Positions 24,011 through 32,504 of a stretch of DNA of 64,000 nucleotides are shown here, piece by piece (position 1 is the first letter of the stretch; the number at the start of each line of letters is the position of its first letter). The notes under the pieces were generated by a model, which saw nothing but the letters and a program-made list of their open reading frames with translations, searched no databases and had not been told where the DNA came from. This DNA is from GCA-2705995 sp965661625 (lineage in GTDB: Bacteria > Bacteroidota > Bacteroidia > Flavobacteriales_G > Salibacteraceae), in assembly GCA_965661625.1 (NCBI GenBank), contig CBFIEM010000010.1:1-64000 (forward strand). The letters run 5' to 3'. The translations under genes and the position numbers were made by a program.

Positions 24011-24653
24011 CTACTTGGTGTTTCAAGTGTTTCAGTGCATCTCGCTGAATGCGGTGGCTGCCATCGAAGGTATAAAATTGATAGTTCAATTGATAGCTCG
24101 CGAGGGTTTTGCGCACAGCTTCCAACCGCTCAGGTGTAACGAACTCATCTGAATCACCGACATAAACATGCACATTGCGCTCATTGAGCCAATCTACTCC
24201 TCCATTTTCAAGAACATCTGCAGGTATATCACTTGCCCAAGCAATGATATGATTCACATCTAGCTCTCGAGAAAGGGCCCAGCGAAATGCTGTAGGCGTT
24301 CCTTGGGAGAAACCCAGCACGATTACATTTTTGCGGTGTTCAGTAGGAATAAGTGCATAAACATTATCGAGGTAATTGAGGTTATCTTCAATATCCGTAA
24401 GGCGGTCTGCCTTGGTCATCCATGAAGCCCCGACCCTCCCATTGGTTCCAGATAAGTAAAAACGTTGCAAGGCTTCAGGAGCAATGATTACTCGAGCCCC
24501 GTCATTTAAAGGTTCAAAATGTTTGATAAAGTACTCAGCCAATAAACCATAACCATGAAGTACAATCCACGTTTGTTTAGTTTTTGACGACCATTTACCC
24601 AATTGACTTACGCGTGCTGTTCGCTCTGTTTTAACCTCAAATTTGCGCGCCAT
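24000..24653 (-). CDS. Alpha/beta hydrolase, phospholipase/carboxylesterase type
   Basis: A 217-residue single-domain hydrolase without a signal peptide. It has the oxyanion strand IVLHGYG, the nucleophile elbow GFSQGT (Ser), the acidic residue in VGDSDEFVTPE and the catalytic His in DGSHRI. The small size and GFSQG elbow fit the YpfH/carboxylesterase group; the substrate is unknown. The start lies directly after the AIM24 stop and the end overlaps the AI-2E gene. Confidence 0.85.
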   Translation of the reverse strand: MARKFEVKTERTARVSQLGKWSSKTKQTWIVLHGYGLLAEYFIKHFEPLNDGARVIIAPEALQRFYLSGTNGRVGASWMTKADRLTDIEDNLNYLDNVYALIPTEHRKNVIVLGFSQGTPTAFRWALSRELDVNHIIAWASDIPADVLENGGVDWLNERNVHVYVGDSDEFVTPERLEAVRKTLASYQLNYQFYTFDGSHRIQRDALKHLKHQVDED

Positions 24654-25454
24654 CTAATAATTATCTCCATCTAGTAAATCGCCTAAACCTCCCAACACAC
24701 TGCCTTCTCCTTTTCGCTTACCTCCCCTGCTTGGTATACTCGAGGCTACACGCTCTGCTAACCTGCTAAAGGGTAACGATTGAATCCAAACTGTTCCCGG
24801 ACCTGTAACTGATGCTAGAAACACTCCTTCTCCACCAAAGAGCTTATTTCTAATACCTCCTATATACTGAATGTCGTAATCCACTTCTTTTGTAAACCCC
24901 GCTAAGCAACCGGTATCTATTTGTAGGCGTTCTCCAGGCTTCAATTGCCTTTCAATTACCGTTCCTCCTACATGCATAAAAGCCATTCCATCTCCTTCAA
25001 GTTTTTGCATAATAAACCCCTCTCCACCAAAAAAACCAACACCTAAGCGCTTTTGGAATTCAATGCCGATTTGTACCCCTTTGGCAGCGCAAAGAAATGC
25101 GTCTTTTTGAGCAATAACTTTTCCACCATATGCCTTCAAGTCCACCGGAATAATTTTTCCAGGATATGGTGATCCAAATGTTACGCGACTCTTTTGGAAT
25201 CCTTTGTTTCCGTATACCGTCATAAACAGACTTTCTCCAGTTAAAACTCGTTTTCCCGCGGCGAAAAGTTTGTTTACAAAACCACCCGATTGGTTCGAAC
25301 CATCACCAAATATGGTCTGCATTTCGATATCTCCCTCCATAAACATCAAAGACCCAGCTTCAGCAAGCACTGCTTCTTGCGGGTCTAACTCAATTTCTAC
25401 GCATTGCATCTCTTCGCCAAAAACGCGATAATCTATTTCATGGGAGTTTGTCAT
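24654..25454 (-). CDS. AIM24/TIGR00266 family protein
   Basis: From ATG 25454 the product is 266 residues. It begins HEIDYRVFGEEMQCVEIELD and continues through EAVLAEAGSLMFMEGDIEM and GGEGFIMQKLEGDGMAF, the standard start and Gly-rich beta-prism core of the TIGR00266/AIM24 family. Function is poorly known. The ORF is open for 40 more codons upstream, but these do not match the family and would run into the divergent MFS gene. It heads a compact cluster with the esterase and AI-2E genes. Confidence 0.85.
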   Translation of the reverse strand: MTNSHEIDYRVFGEEMQCVEIELDPQEAVLAEAGSLMFMEGDIEMQTIFGDGSNQSGGFVNKLFAAGKRVLTGESLFMTVYGNKGFQKSRVTFGSPYPGKIIPVDLKAYGGKVIAQKDAFLCAAKGVQIGIEFQKRLGVGFFGGEGFIMQKLEGDGMAFMHVGGTVIERQLKPGERLQIDTGCLAGFTKEVDYDIQYIGGIRNKLFGGEGVFLASVTGPGTVWIQSLPFSRLAERVASSIPSRGGKRKGEGSVLGGLGDLLDGDNY

Positions 25455-25576
25455 GTCATCTTGATTTGATCCATCAAAGTAGCCGAATTTAGTTGAAAGA
25501 TTCAAACCATTCATACCAAATTCAAACGCCTTAACCTCCGCTAACCCAGTAAAAAGAAGTTCCTTTGCCTCCACTC

Positions 25577-26746
25577 ATGGAAAAGCGCATGTATACTCCT
25601 CAATTTTTCATCCTCTGCACGAGCACTGCGCTGTTTTTCATATCATTTAATATGATCATTCCAGAGCTTCCCGACTACCTAACTTCTTTAGGGGGAGCTG
25701 AATACAAAGGTCTTATTATTAGTTTATTCACCATAACAGCTGGGTTATCTCGACCATTCAGCGGCAAATTAGCGGATACCATTGGCCGAATTCCTGTGAT
25801 GATCTTTGGCGGATTAATATGTTTCATAACAAGCCTTATGTACCCCATTGTAACTGGTGTGGCCGGCTTCCTCTTTTTACGCTTTTTTCACGGTCTTAGT
25901 ACTGGCTTCACTCCTACTGGATATTCTGCTTTCGTTGCCGATATCGTCCCGTCAACTAAACGTGGTGAAGCTATGGGAGTAATTGGTCTATTCAATAGTT
26001 TAGGTATGGCTATTGGCCCTTTCATCGGTTCCAAAATTGCTGCAGCCTATGACGTAAACGTATTATTTTACTCTTCTTCATTAATGGGGCTTGTGGCGGT
26101 TTCGGTACTTTTTGGTTTGCGTGAAACCCTTCAAAACAAACAACCTTTCAAAGCAGAATTGCTCAAGGTTAATCATCGCGACTTTGTTGAACCGCGTGTT
26201 ATAGGACCTGCCATTACATTTTTACTCACCGCATTTTCATTTGGGGTAATCTTAACCATTATTCCTGACTTTACAATGCATTTAGGCTTATCCGCAGGCA
26301 ATAAAGGAATCTTCTTTTCAGTATTTACACTCAGCTCACTCTTCATTCGATTTGCCGCTGGCAAACTAAGTGATCGATTTGGCCGGGTGCCTGTACTGCG
26401 TGTTTCATCGACAAGTTTAGCGATTGCCATGCTCTTTCTCGGATTTGCTGACTCTGCTGTTGATTTAGTTATTGGTGCTGCATTGTTTGGGTTTAGCGTC
26501 GGAATGAATTCGCCCACCATATTTGCATGGACGATTGACTTGAGTCTCGACACAAAACGCGGTCGCGGACTTGCTACTATGTACATTGCATTGGAAATAG
26601 GGATCGGGTTGGGTGCTTACTTAAGTGCATTTGTATACGACAACAATTCCGAGCAGTTTAAATATGCCTTCTGGCTTGCTGCAGCGCTTTCTGGCTTGGC
26701 AAGCGTCTATTTACTTACCCTTAAAAAGCAGCACTCGAAAACTTGA
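25577..26746 (+). CDS. MFS transporter (drug/metabolite efflux type)
   Basis: About 389 residues with 12 predicted membrane segments. The MFS signature between TM2 and TM3 is visible as GKLADTIGRIPVM, and its second-half copy as GKLSDRFGRVPVL. TM5 carries AMGVIGLFNSLGMAIGPFIG, the motif-C-like segment of DHA-type antiporters. The start at 25577 is chosen over an upstream in-frame codon at 25565 because the latter overlaps the divergent ORF; ATG 25589 is also possible. The substrate is unknown. Confidence 0.88.
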   Translation: MEKRMYTPQFFILCTSTALFFISFNMIIPELPDYLTSLGGAEYKGLIISLFTITAGLSRPFSGKLADTIGRIPVMIFGGLICFITSLMYPIVTGVAGFLFLRFFHGLSTGFTPTGYSAFVADIVPSTKRGEAMGVIGLFNSLGMAIGPFIGSKIAAAYDVNVLFYSSSLMGLVAVSVLFGLRETLQNKQPFKAELLKVNHRDFVEPRVIGPAITFLLTAFSFGVILTIIPDFTMHLGLSAGNKGIFFSVFTLSSLFIRFAAGKLSDRFGRVPVLRVSSTSLAIAMLFLGFADSAVDLVIGAALFGFSVGMNSPTIFAWTIDLSLDTKRGRGLATMYIALEIGIGLGAYLSAFVYDNNSEQFKYAFWLAAALSGLASVYLLTLKKQHSKT

Positions 26747-26793
26747 ATTCGCCTGATTATTTAATACATTCGAACAAACTTCAACTTTTACAT

Positions 26794-27504
26794 ATGCGGT
26801 ACTTATCCATTTTTATTGTGATCTTAATGACGGCTTGTAATGAGGGGCATGATTCCAGATTTGATCAGGAAGATTCCCAAGACTCGAGTTCCAGTGAAAT
26901 GATTGCGGGAAAAGCCACTGGTTATATTCCTGGTGAATTGGATGGTAACATTGAAGAGGGAAGCCGTGATCATTTTAAATATGCGCGTAGTGCGTTTAGT
27001 AAAGGTGAGTACCAAACTGCTGCCAATCACTTTTATGCAATTTATCAATCACACCCTGAACACCCTGAAGCAGGCTACGGATTGGGGTTGAGTTTGATGG
27101 GTATGCAGAAATTCGACAAGGCCATTTCCTACCTGCAACCTGTAGCTAATGAACACACGAATTATGAGGATGTGAATTATCAGCTTGCCCTATGCTACAA
27201 GCAGTTAAAGAGTGTGGACCTAGCTCTAACATCAATTAATACAGGGATTAAGCAAAAGCCAGAAAACCTTGAGTATCGCCGATTAAAAGCCACGATTCTA
27301 CAATTACGCGGAGAGATCAAGGAAAGTCAGAAAACAATTAACTTCTGTATAGAACAGAATAGCCGGGTTGGTTCTTTTTACTCCATACGCGCTATTAATT
27401 TCTTACTTCAAAATGATAGCGCACAAGCTTGTTTAGATTTCAAACGTGGACTTGCATTGGGTGAATCTTACAAAGCAGGAATGGTAGAGGCAGTATGTCG
27501 ATAA
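26794..27504 (+). CDS. Tetratricopeptide-repeat lipoprotein
   Basis: From ATG 26794 the product is 236 residues. MRYLSIFIVILMTAC is a lipoprotein signal (lipobox MTAC). Residues ~60-230 form about four or five TPR units (e.g. ARSAFSKGEYQTAANHFYAI, GLGLSLMGMQKFDKAISYL, YQLALCYKQLKSVDLALTSI). TPR scaffolds bind partner proteins; it is probably envelope-located. The last 10 bp overlap the patatin start, so the two are translationally coupled. Confidence 0.82.
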   Translation: MRYLSIFIVILMTACNEGHDSRFDQEDSQDSSSSEMIAGKATGYIPGELDGNIEEGSRDHFKYARSAFSKGEYQTAANHFYAIYQSHPEHPEAGYGLGLSLMGMQKFDKAISYLQPVANEHTNYEDVNYQLALCYKQLKSVDLALTSINTGIKQKPENLEYRRLKATILQLRGEIKESQKTINFCIEQNSRVGSFYSIRAINFLLQNDSAQACLDFKRGLALGESYKAGMVEAVCR

Positions 27505-28310
27505 AGAAAGCTAACGTAGGAATTTCCCTTAGCGGTGGCGGGATGCGAGGCTTTGCTCACATCGGTGCACTGCAAGCTTTATGGGAAAATGATGTTAAAC
27601 CGGAAGTGGTTTCAGGAACAAGTGCAGGCGCGATAATTGGGGCTTTTTATGCATCTGGAATGAAACCGGAGCGCATTTTTGAACTGCTCAAGCGACGCAA
27701 TGTATTTAACACTACCAAAATCCACGTGCCTAATCGCGGACTATTGGGTTTAGATGGGCTTGGCGATATTTTAAGTGAGGAAATACCCTACGAAAGCATT
27801 GAAGAATTACCGGTTCCGCTCATAGTTACTTGCACTAACCTCAATACAGGAAAGGTCACCTATTTTGATCGTGGTGAACTGGTACCTCGGATCATCGCCT
27901 CAGCGAGTATTCCAGTTATATTTAGTCCAGTAGAAATAGATGGTGAGCATTATTGTGATGGTGGCGTTCTAGATAACCTCCCCATACAACCAATTCGTTC
28001 GCGATGCGAGCGCCTCATTGGTGTGAACATTAGTCCAATTAACCCTATAGACTCAAAGCCAAACTTGTTGGATGTCGCAATTCGAAGTTTTCAACTAATC
28101 ATCTCTTCAAAAGTAGAGGACCACGCTGGCGATTGTGACCTATTCATTGCTCCCTCAAAACTTCGCAATTACAGCTTGTTAGAATCGGATCAAGCAGACG
28201 CTATCTATCAAATAGGCTATGAAACCATGCACGAAGCATTATCAGATACGGGAATGGATAAGGTCAAACCTTCCTCCTGGTTTCAGCGCATTCTAGATCA
28301 ATTTCAATAA
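27495..28310 (+). CDS. Patatin-like phospholipase (RssA-like)
   Basis: A 271-residue lipid acyl hydrolase. It has the oxyanion motif SGGGMRGFAHIG at the N-terminus, the nucleophile elbow GTSAGA and the catalytic Asp in CDGGVLDNLP, forming the Ser-Asp dyad of the patatin fold. No signal peptide or outer-membrane barrel is present, so it matches the short cytoplasmic RssA/YchK type rather than the secreted barrel type. The lipid substrate is unknown. A strong palindromic terminator follows. Confidence 0.92.
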   Translation: MSIKKANVGISLSGGGMRGFAHIGALQALWENDVKPEVVSGTSAGAIIGAFYASGMKPERIFELLKRRNVFNTTKIHVPNRGLLGLDGLGDILSEEIPYESIEELPVPLIVTCTNLNTGKVTYFDRGELVPRIIASASIPVIFSPVEIDGEHYCDGGVLDNLPIQPIRSRCERLIGVNISPINPIDSKPNLLDVAIRSFQLIISSKVEDHAGDCDLFIAPSKLRNYSLLESDQADAIYQIGYETMHEALSDTGMDKVKPSSWFQRILDQFQ

Positions 28311-28311
28311 C

Positions 28312-28344
28312 AAAAAAAGCCGACTCAATTGAGTCGGCTTTTTT
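28312..28344. terminator. Bidirectional terminator, patatin gene/rpsA
   Basis: A 32-bp perfect palindrome (28313-28344): A6, GCCGACTCAATTGAGTCGGC, T6. It sits between convergent genes ending at 28310 and 28367 and provides a hairpin with a T-run on both strands. Confidence 0.95.
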
Positions 28345-28366
28345 AATCTATCGCGATCGAGTTGGA

Positions 28367-30547
28367 TTATTTGCTATCCTTCTCGTCGTCTTCCATTTGT
28401 TGCTTCAATGCTGAAAGAGCATCAAGATCGCCCAATGTTGTACGCTCAACATTGTCGTTCACGTTTTTCACAGCCTTGCGCGTGTTTCCACCGCCACCAG
28501 ACTTGGGTGCACGTTTCTTGCTTTCAACAGTTTTCTCAAGTTGTTCAGCACCTGCTTCATGAGTTTTACCATGAGAGATGATGATTTTCTTAGAATCCTT
28601 GTTGAACTCGATAACTTCAAAGTCTAATGCGTCATCAACGCTTAACTTCTTGCCATCGTCCTTCATTGCATGTCGGCTTGGACAGAATCCTTCAACACCG
28701 TATGGAAGCGCAACCACATAACCTTTATCTGATTTGCTTAATACAGTACCTGGGTGAACTGAGGCCATCTTAAATACAGACTCAAATACATCCCATGGAT
28801 TTTCTTCCAATTGTTTGTGGCCTAATGACAAGCGACGGTTGTCTTTGTCAATTTCCAATACAACAACTTCGATTTCGTCTCCAACCTTACAGAATTCAGA
28901 TGGGTGATTGATTTTCTTAGACCAGCTTAGGTCAGAAATGTGAATCAATCCATCAATTCCTTCTTCTAGTTCAACAAATACACCGAAGTTAGAAAGGTTA
29001 GTTACTTTTCCTTTGTGCTTGCTTTCTACTGGGTACTTAGACTCGATATTCTCCCATGGATCTGGACTTAAGTTACGCGTAGATAGCGACATTTTACGTT
29101 CTTCACGATCCAATGTCATGATTACAGCTTCAACTTCATCTCCAACTTTGAAGAAATCTTGAGCAGTTCGCAAGTGCTGGCTCCAGCTCATTTCTGAAAC
29201 GTGGATCAAGCCTTCTACTCCTGCAGAAATCTCAACAAATGCTCCATAGTCAGCCAATACAACAACTTTTCCTTTAACCTTGTCGCCAACTTTCAAGTTC
29301 TCATCTAGGCTATCCCATGGATGAGCGCTCAATTGTTTCAACCCAAGAGCAATACGTTTCTTGTCATCATCAAAGTCTAAGATTACAACTTTTAATTTCT
29401 GATCAAGTTCAACGATTTCTTCTGGGTGATTGATACGACCCCAGCTTAAGTCAGTAATGTGGATCAGACCATCTACTCCACCTAAGTCAATGAAGACTCC
29501 GTAAGAAGTAATGTTTTTAACTGTTCCTTCAAGTACTTGACCTTTCTCAAGCTGCTGCATAATTTGAGCTTTTTGTTGCTCAAGTTCTGCTTCAATAAGT
29601 GCTTTATGCGAAACAACAACGTTTTTGAACTCTTGGTTAATCTTAACCACCTTGAATTCCATTGTTTTCCCCACATACTGATCGTAATCGCGAATTGGCT
29701 TAACATCGATCTGAGATCCAGGCAAGAATGCCTCTAATCCGAATACGTCAACAATTAAACCACCTTTAGTACGACATTTAACGAAACCTTTGATGATTTC
29801 CTCGTTCGCCTTCGCGTTGTTTACATTATCCCATGCCTTGAGCGTACGTGCTTTCTTATGCGATAAAACCAACTGACCTGATTTGTCTTCTTGGCTATCA
29901 ACATATACTTCAACTTGGTCGCCTGCTTTTAAATCCGGGTTGTAACGGAACTCAGAAATAGGTATGATTCCTTCAGATTTGTATCCGATATTGATCACAA
30001 CTTCTTTCTTGCTCAACGAAACAACTGTACCATCAAGTAACTCATGTTCAGAAATAGAAGTTAATGTAGCGTCGTACATTTCTTCCATCTTCTTAACATC
30101 GTCTGCTTTGTAGTTATCTTTTTTCTTACCAATCGCATCCCAATCGAAATCGGCAATTGGTTTAACTTTAGAATAATCTGTTGGCTCGAAAGATGCTTGT
30201 GACTTCGCCGGTGCAGGTGTTTCTGCTACAGGTTCTGCTGTTGGAGCTTCTTCCTTTGCAGGAGCTTCTTCAGGTTTCTGAGTTGTTTTTGGTTTTGCTG
30301 CTGCCTTCTCAGCTTTAGGTGCTTTTTCAGCTGCTGGAGCTTTTTCGGCTTTAGGTGCCTTCTCAGCTTTAGGAGTTTTTTCGGCTTTAGGTGCCTTCTC
30401 AGCTTTAGGAGCTTTTTCGGCTTTAGCTTCAGTCTTTTTGTCCTCAGCTTTTGCAGTTTTTTTAGCAGTAGTAGCTTTCTTTTCAGTTTTTGCTGCTGCT
30501 TTCTTTTCGTCAGCTGCCTTAGCAGCCTCTTCTTTTTTCTCAGCCAT
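28367..30547 (-). CDS. rpsA: 30S ribosomal protein S1 with long Lys/Ala-rich N-terminal tail
   Basis: From ATG 30547 the product is 726 residues. Residues ~160-690 hold six S1 (OB-fold) domains; the middle ones are canonical (GTVKNITSYGVFIDLGGVDG, GKVVVLADYGAFVEISAGVE). S1 captures mRNA on the 30S subunit. Residues ~2-125 are an unstructured Lys/Ala/Glu/Pro-rich extension with KAPKAE repeats, coded by near-identical 36-nt DNA repeats at 30339-30426. The E. coli protein (557 aa) lacks it. The ORF is open for 10 more codons upstream, but MAEKKEEA is the natural start. Confidence 0.95.
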   Translation of the reverse strand: MAEKKEEAAKAADEKKAAAKTEKKATTAKKTAKAEDKKTEAKAEKAPKAEKAPKAEKTPKAEKAPKAEKAPAAEKAPKAEKAAAKPKTTQKPEEAPAKEEAPTAEPVAETPAPAKSQASFEPTDYSKVKPIADFDWDAIGKKKDNYKADDVKKMEEMYDATLTSISEHELLDGTVVSLSKKEVVINIGYKSEGIIPISEFRYNPDLKAGDQVEVYVDSQEDKSGQLVLSHKKARTLKAWDNVNNAKANEEIIKGFVKCRTKGGLIVDVFGLEAFLPGSQIDVKPIRDYDQYVGKTMEFKVVKINQEFKNVVVSHKALIEAELEQQKAQIMQQLEKGQVLEGTVKNITSYGVFIDLGGVDGLIHITDLSWGRINHPEEIVELDQKLKVVILDFDDDKKRIALGLKQLSAHPWDSLDENLKVGDKVKGKVVVLADYGAFVEISAGVEGLIHVSEMSWSQHLRTAQDFFKVGDEVEAVIMTLDREERKMSLSTRNLSPDPWENIESKYPVESKHKGKVTNLSNFGVFVELEEGIDGLIHISDLSWSKKINHPSEFCKVGDEIEVVVLEIDKDNRRLSLGHKQLEENPWDVFESVFKMASVHPGTVLSKSDKGYVVALPYGVEGFCPSRHAMKDDGKKLSVDDALDFEVIEFNKDSKKIIISHGKTHEAGAEQLEKTVESKKRAPKSGGGGNTRKAVKNVNDNVERTTLGDLDALSALKQQMEDDEKDSK
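30339..30426 (-). repeat. 36-nt tandem repeats inside rpsA
   Basis: Two nearly identical 36-nt units (30339-30374 and 30375-30410), differing at one visible position (GCTTTTT versus GTTTTTT), plus a 16-nt partial third copy. Each codes 12 residues (KAPKAEKAPKAE type). In-frame length change by slippage would leave S1 intact. Confidence 0.9.
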
Positions 30548-30566
30548 ATTGGCGTAATCATTTGTA

Positions 30567-30588
30567 TTGCAGATCACCGGTTCTGCAA
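30567..30588 (-). promoter_or_regulatory. Inverted repeat in rpsA leader
   Basis: TTGCAG-N10-CTGCAA, a 6-bp perfect inverted repeat, 20-42 nt upstream of the rpsA start. It could fold in the mRNA leader and take part in S1 autocontrol; that role is inferred. Confidence 0.4.
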
Positions 30589-30642
30589 GTTTTTATGAAT
30601 ACTGCCCCGGTATTAGACAGCCCATTCATTTGAACAGGGCTG

Positions 30643-30673
30643 CAAAAGTAATGGATTTATTGAGTTCACACAA
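30643..30673 (-). promoter_or_regulatory. rpsA promoter
   Basis: On the minus strand, TTG (30673-30671), 20 bp, then TACTTTTG (30650-30643). Both boxes match the Bacteroidota consensus. The implied start near 30637 gives a leader of about 90 nt. Confidence 0.8.
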
Positions 30674-30691
30674 CTATAACTGTGCTGAAAT

Positions 30692-31375
30692 TCAAGAGCT
30701 TCTGCTTTCAACTAACACCCGTGCTACATCAAATTGTTCGTCGATTGATAAGTTGCTATTATCGAGCACTACAGCATCGGCTGCTTGTCGTAATGGGTCT
30801 GCTGCACGTGTAGTATCGATGTGATCACGTTCTTGAATATTCTTGCTGACTTCTTCACGTGTAATTGAGGCACCTTTCTGAATCAACTCATTGTACCTGC
30901 GCTCAATACGCACTTCTTCAGAAGCTGTTACAAAGAGCTTTAAATGAGCATTTGGAAAAACAACCGTTCCGATATCTCTACCATCCATTACTATTCCACC
31001 TAGCTCACCCATGCGTTGTTGTTGCTCAACAAGTCGAGCACGAACGGCAGGTATAGCAGCGACATAACTTACAGCATTACTCACGGCTGCCGCTCTTATT
31101 TCTGGTTCGACACGCTCTTCATTAAGCGTAATTTCTCGACCACCACCAGCAACTGGAATAAAATTTAGATTGATGCGATCTAGTGCTTCGACCAAACTAT
31201 TCTCATTGAGCAAATTGTTAACCATGAACCCCTCACGAATTGCAAATAGAGCAACTGCGCGGTACATTGCACCGGTATCCACAAACGTATAATTGAAATG
31301 AGCTGCCAGCTGTTTAGCCAGTGTGCTTTTCCCACAAGAAGAGTATCCATCTATCGCAACAACAATTTTTCGCAT
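30692..31375 (-). CDS. cmk: Cytidylate kinase
   Basis: A 227-residue nucleoside monophosphate kinase that phosphorylates CMP/dCMP. It has the P-loop GYSSCGKSTLAKQLA at the N-terminus, FVDTGAMYRA, the substrate motif GRDIGTVVFPNA and the lid segment NIQERDHIDTTRAADPL. Length is usual. It lies 15 bp downstream of porQ on the same strand; this neighbour pair recurs in Bacteroidota. Confidence 0.97.
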   Translation of the reverse strand: MRKIVVAIDGYSSCGKSTLAKQLAAHFNYTFVDTGAMYRAVALFAIREGFMVNNLLNENSLVEALDRINLNFIPVAGGGREITLNEERVEPEIRAAAVSNAVSYVAAIPAVRARLVEQQQRMGELGGIVMDGRDIGTVVFPNAHLKLFVTASEEVRIERRYNELIQKGASITREEVSKNIQERDHIDTTRAADPLRQAADAVVLDNSNLSIDEQFDVARVLVESRSS

Positions 31376-31390
31376 GCGACAAAAATAGAA

Positions 31391-32449
31391 TTAATGCCTT
31401 TTAAAGTCGGCTAAATTTGTGGTAATGGTAAAGTGATTTGACGCTCCTGCTAGATGGTATTGAGCAAGCCCCCAAGAAAGTAAGAAGCGTCTCATCTTAA
31501 ATCCTACTCCAAAAGACAAGCCCGTGATTCCTCCTCGCGCCGCAACTCCCATTTCTTGTCGACGCTGATAATTATATGCCAGCCTTAGGTTAAAATTCTG
31601 AGTGATCAGGATTTCAGCACCAAAAACCAAATGCCTAAGCACCATGTCCGCAGTAATCAAGTCATCCTTCTTTCTATCTATGCTTAACCCCCCAGCTGGA
31701 TTTACAGTTGGAGTTCCTTCGCGCGCTTCATTATACCTCAAATCCCATTGCTGAAGGTTACTTGCTAGCAAGGTAAAACGAAGGGGGGCATTGGGTAGTT
31801 TCTGGGACATGGCCATCTGAACCTCAAAAGGCAAAGGTTCACGATTACCATCACGGTAAGTTTTGAACTGAGTACCTAGGTTATTAACTACTGCTCCTGC
31901 TTGAAAGTTCTTCGTGTTATTCTGGTAATGAACACCTGCATCTATTGCTGCTCCAAACGACTGATATGAAGCCAAGCCTGAGTAAATAAGTTTTACGGAT
32001 CCTCCGAACGTCCAATTGCTATCGAGCTGATTGCTGTAACTGACATCAAGTGCATACTCACCTGCTTTAAACTCACCCGTAATCTGACCAAATTCGTCAG
32101 TTTGAGTAAACGTACCGTAGCTGATAAACTGCATTCCTGCACTGAATGTACCAACACCTTCATAATGTCTTGCGTAAGCTCCGTATCCAAAATTGACATC
32201 GCTAAGCCAGTTGATGTATGAAAGTGTTAGGTAATCGTGTGAATTGGAGTCCAACAATGCTGGGTTATCCATTACCAAATTGAGGTCGTTGTCCCTTACT
32301 GAGATCACATCTCCACCCGCAGCAGCGGAACGTGCAGATGACGGTAGGTTGAGAAAAGTATAAGTACTACTCCCGCCCACCTGAGCATGGGATAGTACGG
32401 ATAGCAATCCCCCCAATAAAACAGTTATAACAACTTTTACTTTCTGCAT
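31391..32449 (-). CDS. porQ: Type IX secretion system protein PorQ
   Basis: A 352-residue outer-membrane beta-barrel protein. The signal peptide ends ...LLSVLSHAQ. The mature start GGSSTYTFLNLPSSARSAA matches the conserved PorQ N-terminus, and the C-terminus is strand-rich. PorQ belongs to the T9SS attachment complex that processes and anchors cargo at the cell surface. The adjacent cmk gene supports the assignment. Cargo proteins with T9SS tails are encoded at 39253 and 52527. Confidence 0.88.
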   Translation of the reverse strand: MQKVKVVITVLLGGLLSVLSHAQVGGSSTYTFLNLPSSARSAAAGGDVISVRDNDLNLVMDNPALLDSNSHDYLTLSYINWLSDVNFGYGAYARHYEGVGTFSAGMQFISYGTFTQTDEFGQITGEFKAGEYALDVSYSNQLDSNWTFGGSVKLIYSGLASYQSFGAAIDAGVHYQNNTKNFQAGAVVNNLGTQFKTYRDGNREPLPFEVQMAMSQKLPNAPLRFTLLASNLQQWDLRYNEAREGTPTVNPAGGLSIDRKKDDLITADMVLRHLVFGAEILITQNFNLRLAYNYQRRQEMGVAARGGITGLSFGVGFKMRRFLLSWGLAQYHLAGASNHFTITTNLADFKRH

Positions 32450-32504
32450 AATCGCTGAACAATATACGCAGCTAATGGAGAATTATTGCGCTCAATATTA
32501 TTTT

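Noticed and set aside
25455..25574. N-terminal extension of the AIM24 protein
   Set aside because: The extra 40 residues do not match the family and run into the divergent MFS gene.
30226..30561. 111-codon Lys/Leu-rich ORF in another frame of rpsA
   Set aside because: It is a shadow of the repetitive S1 tail; its composition follows from the repeats.
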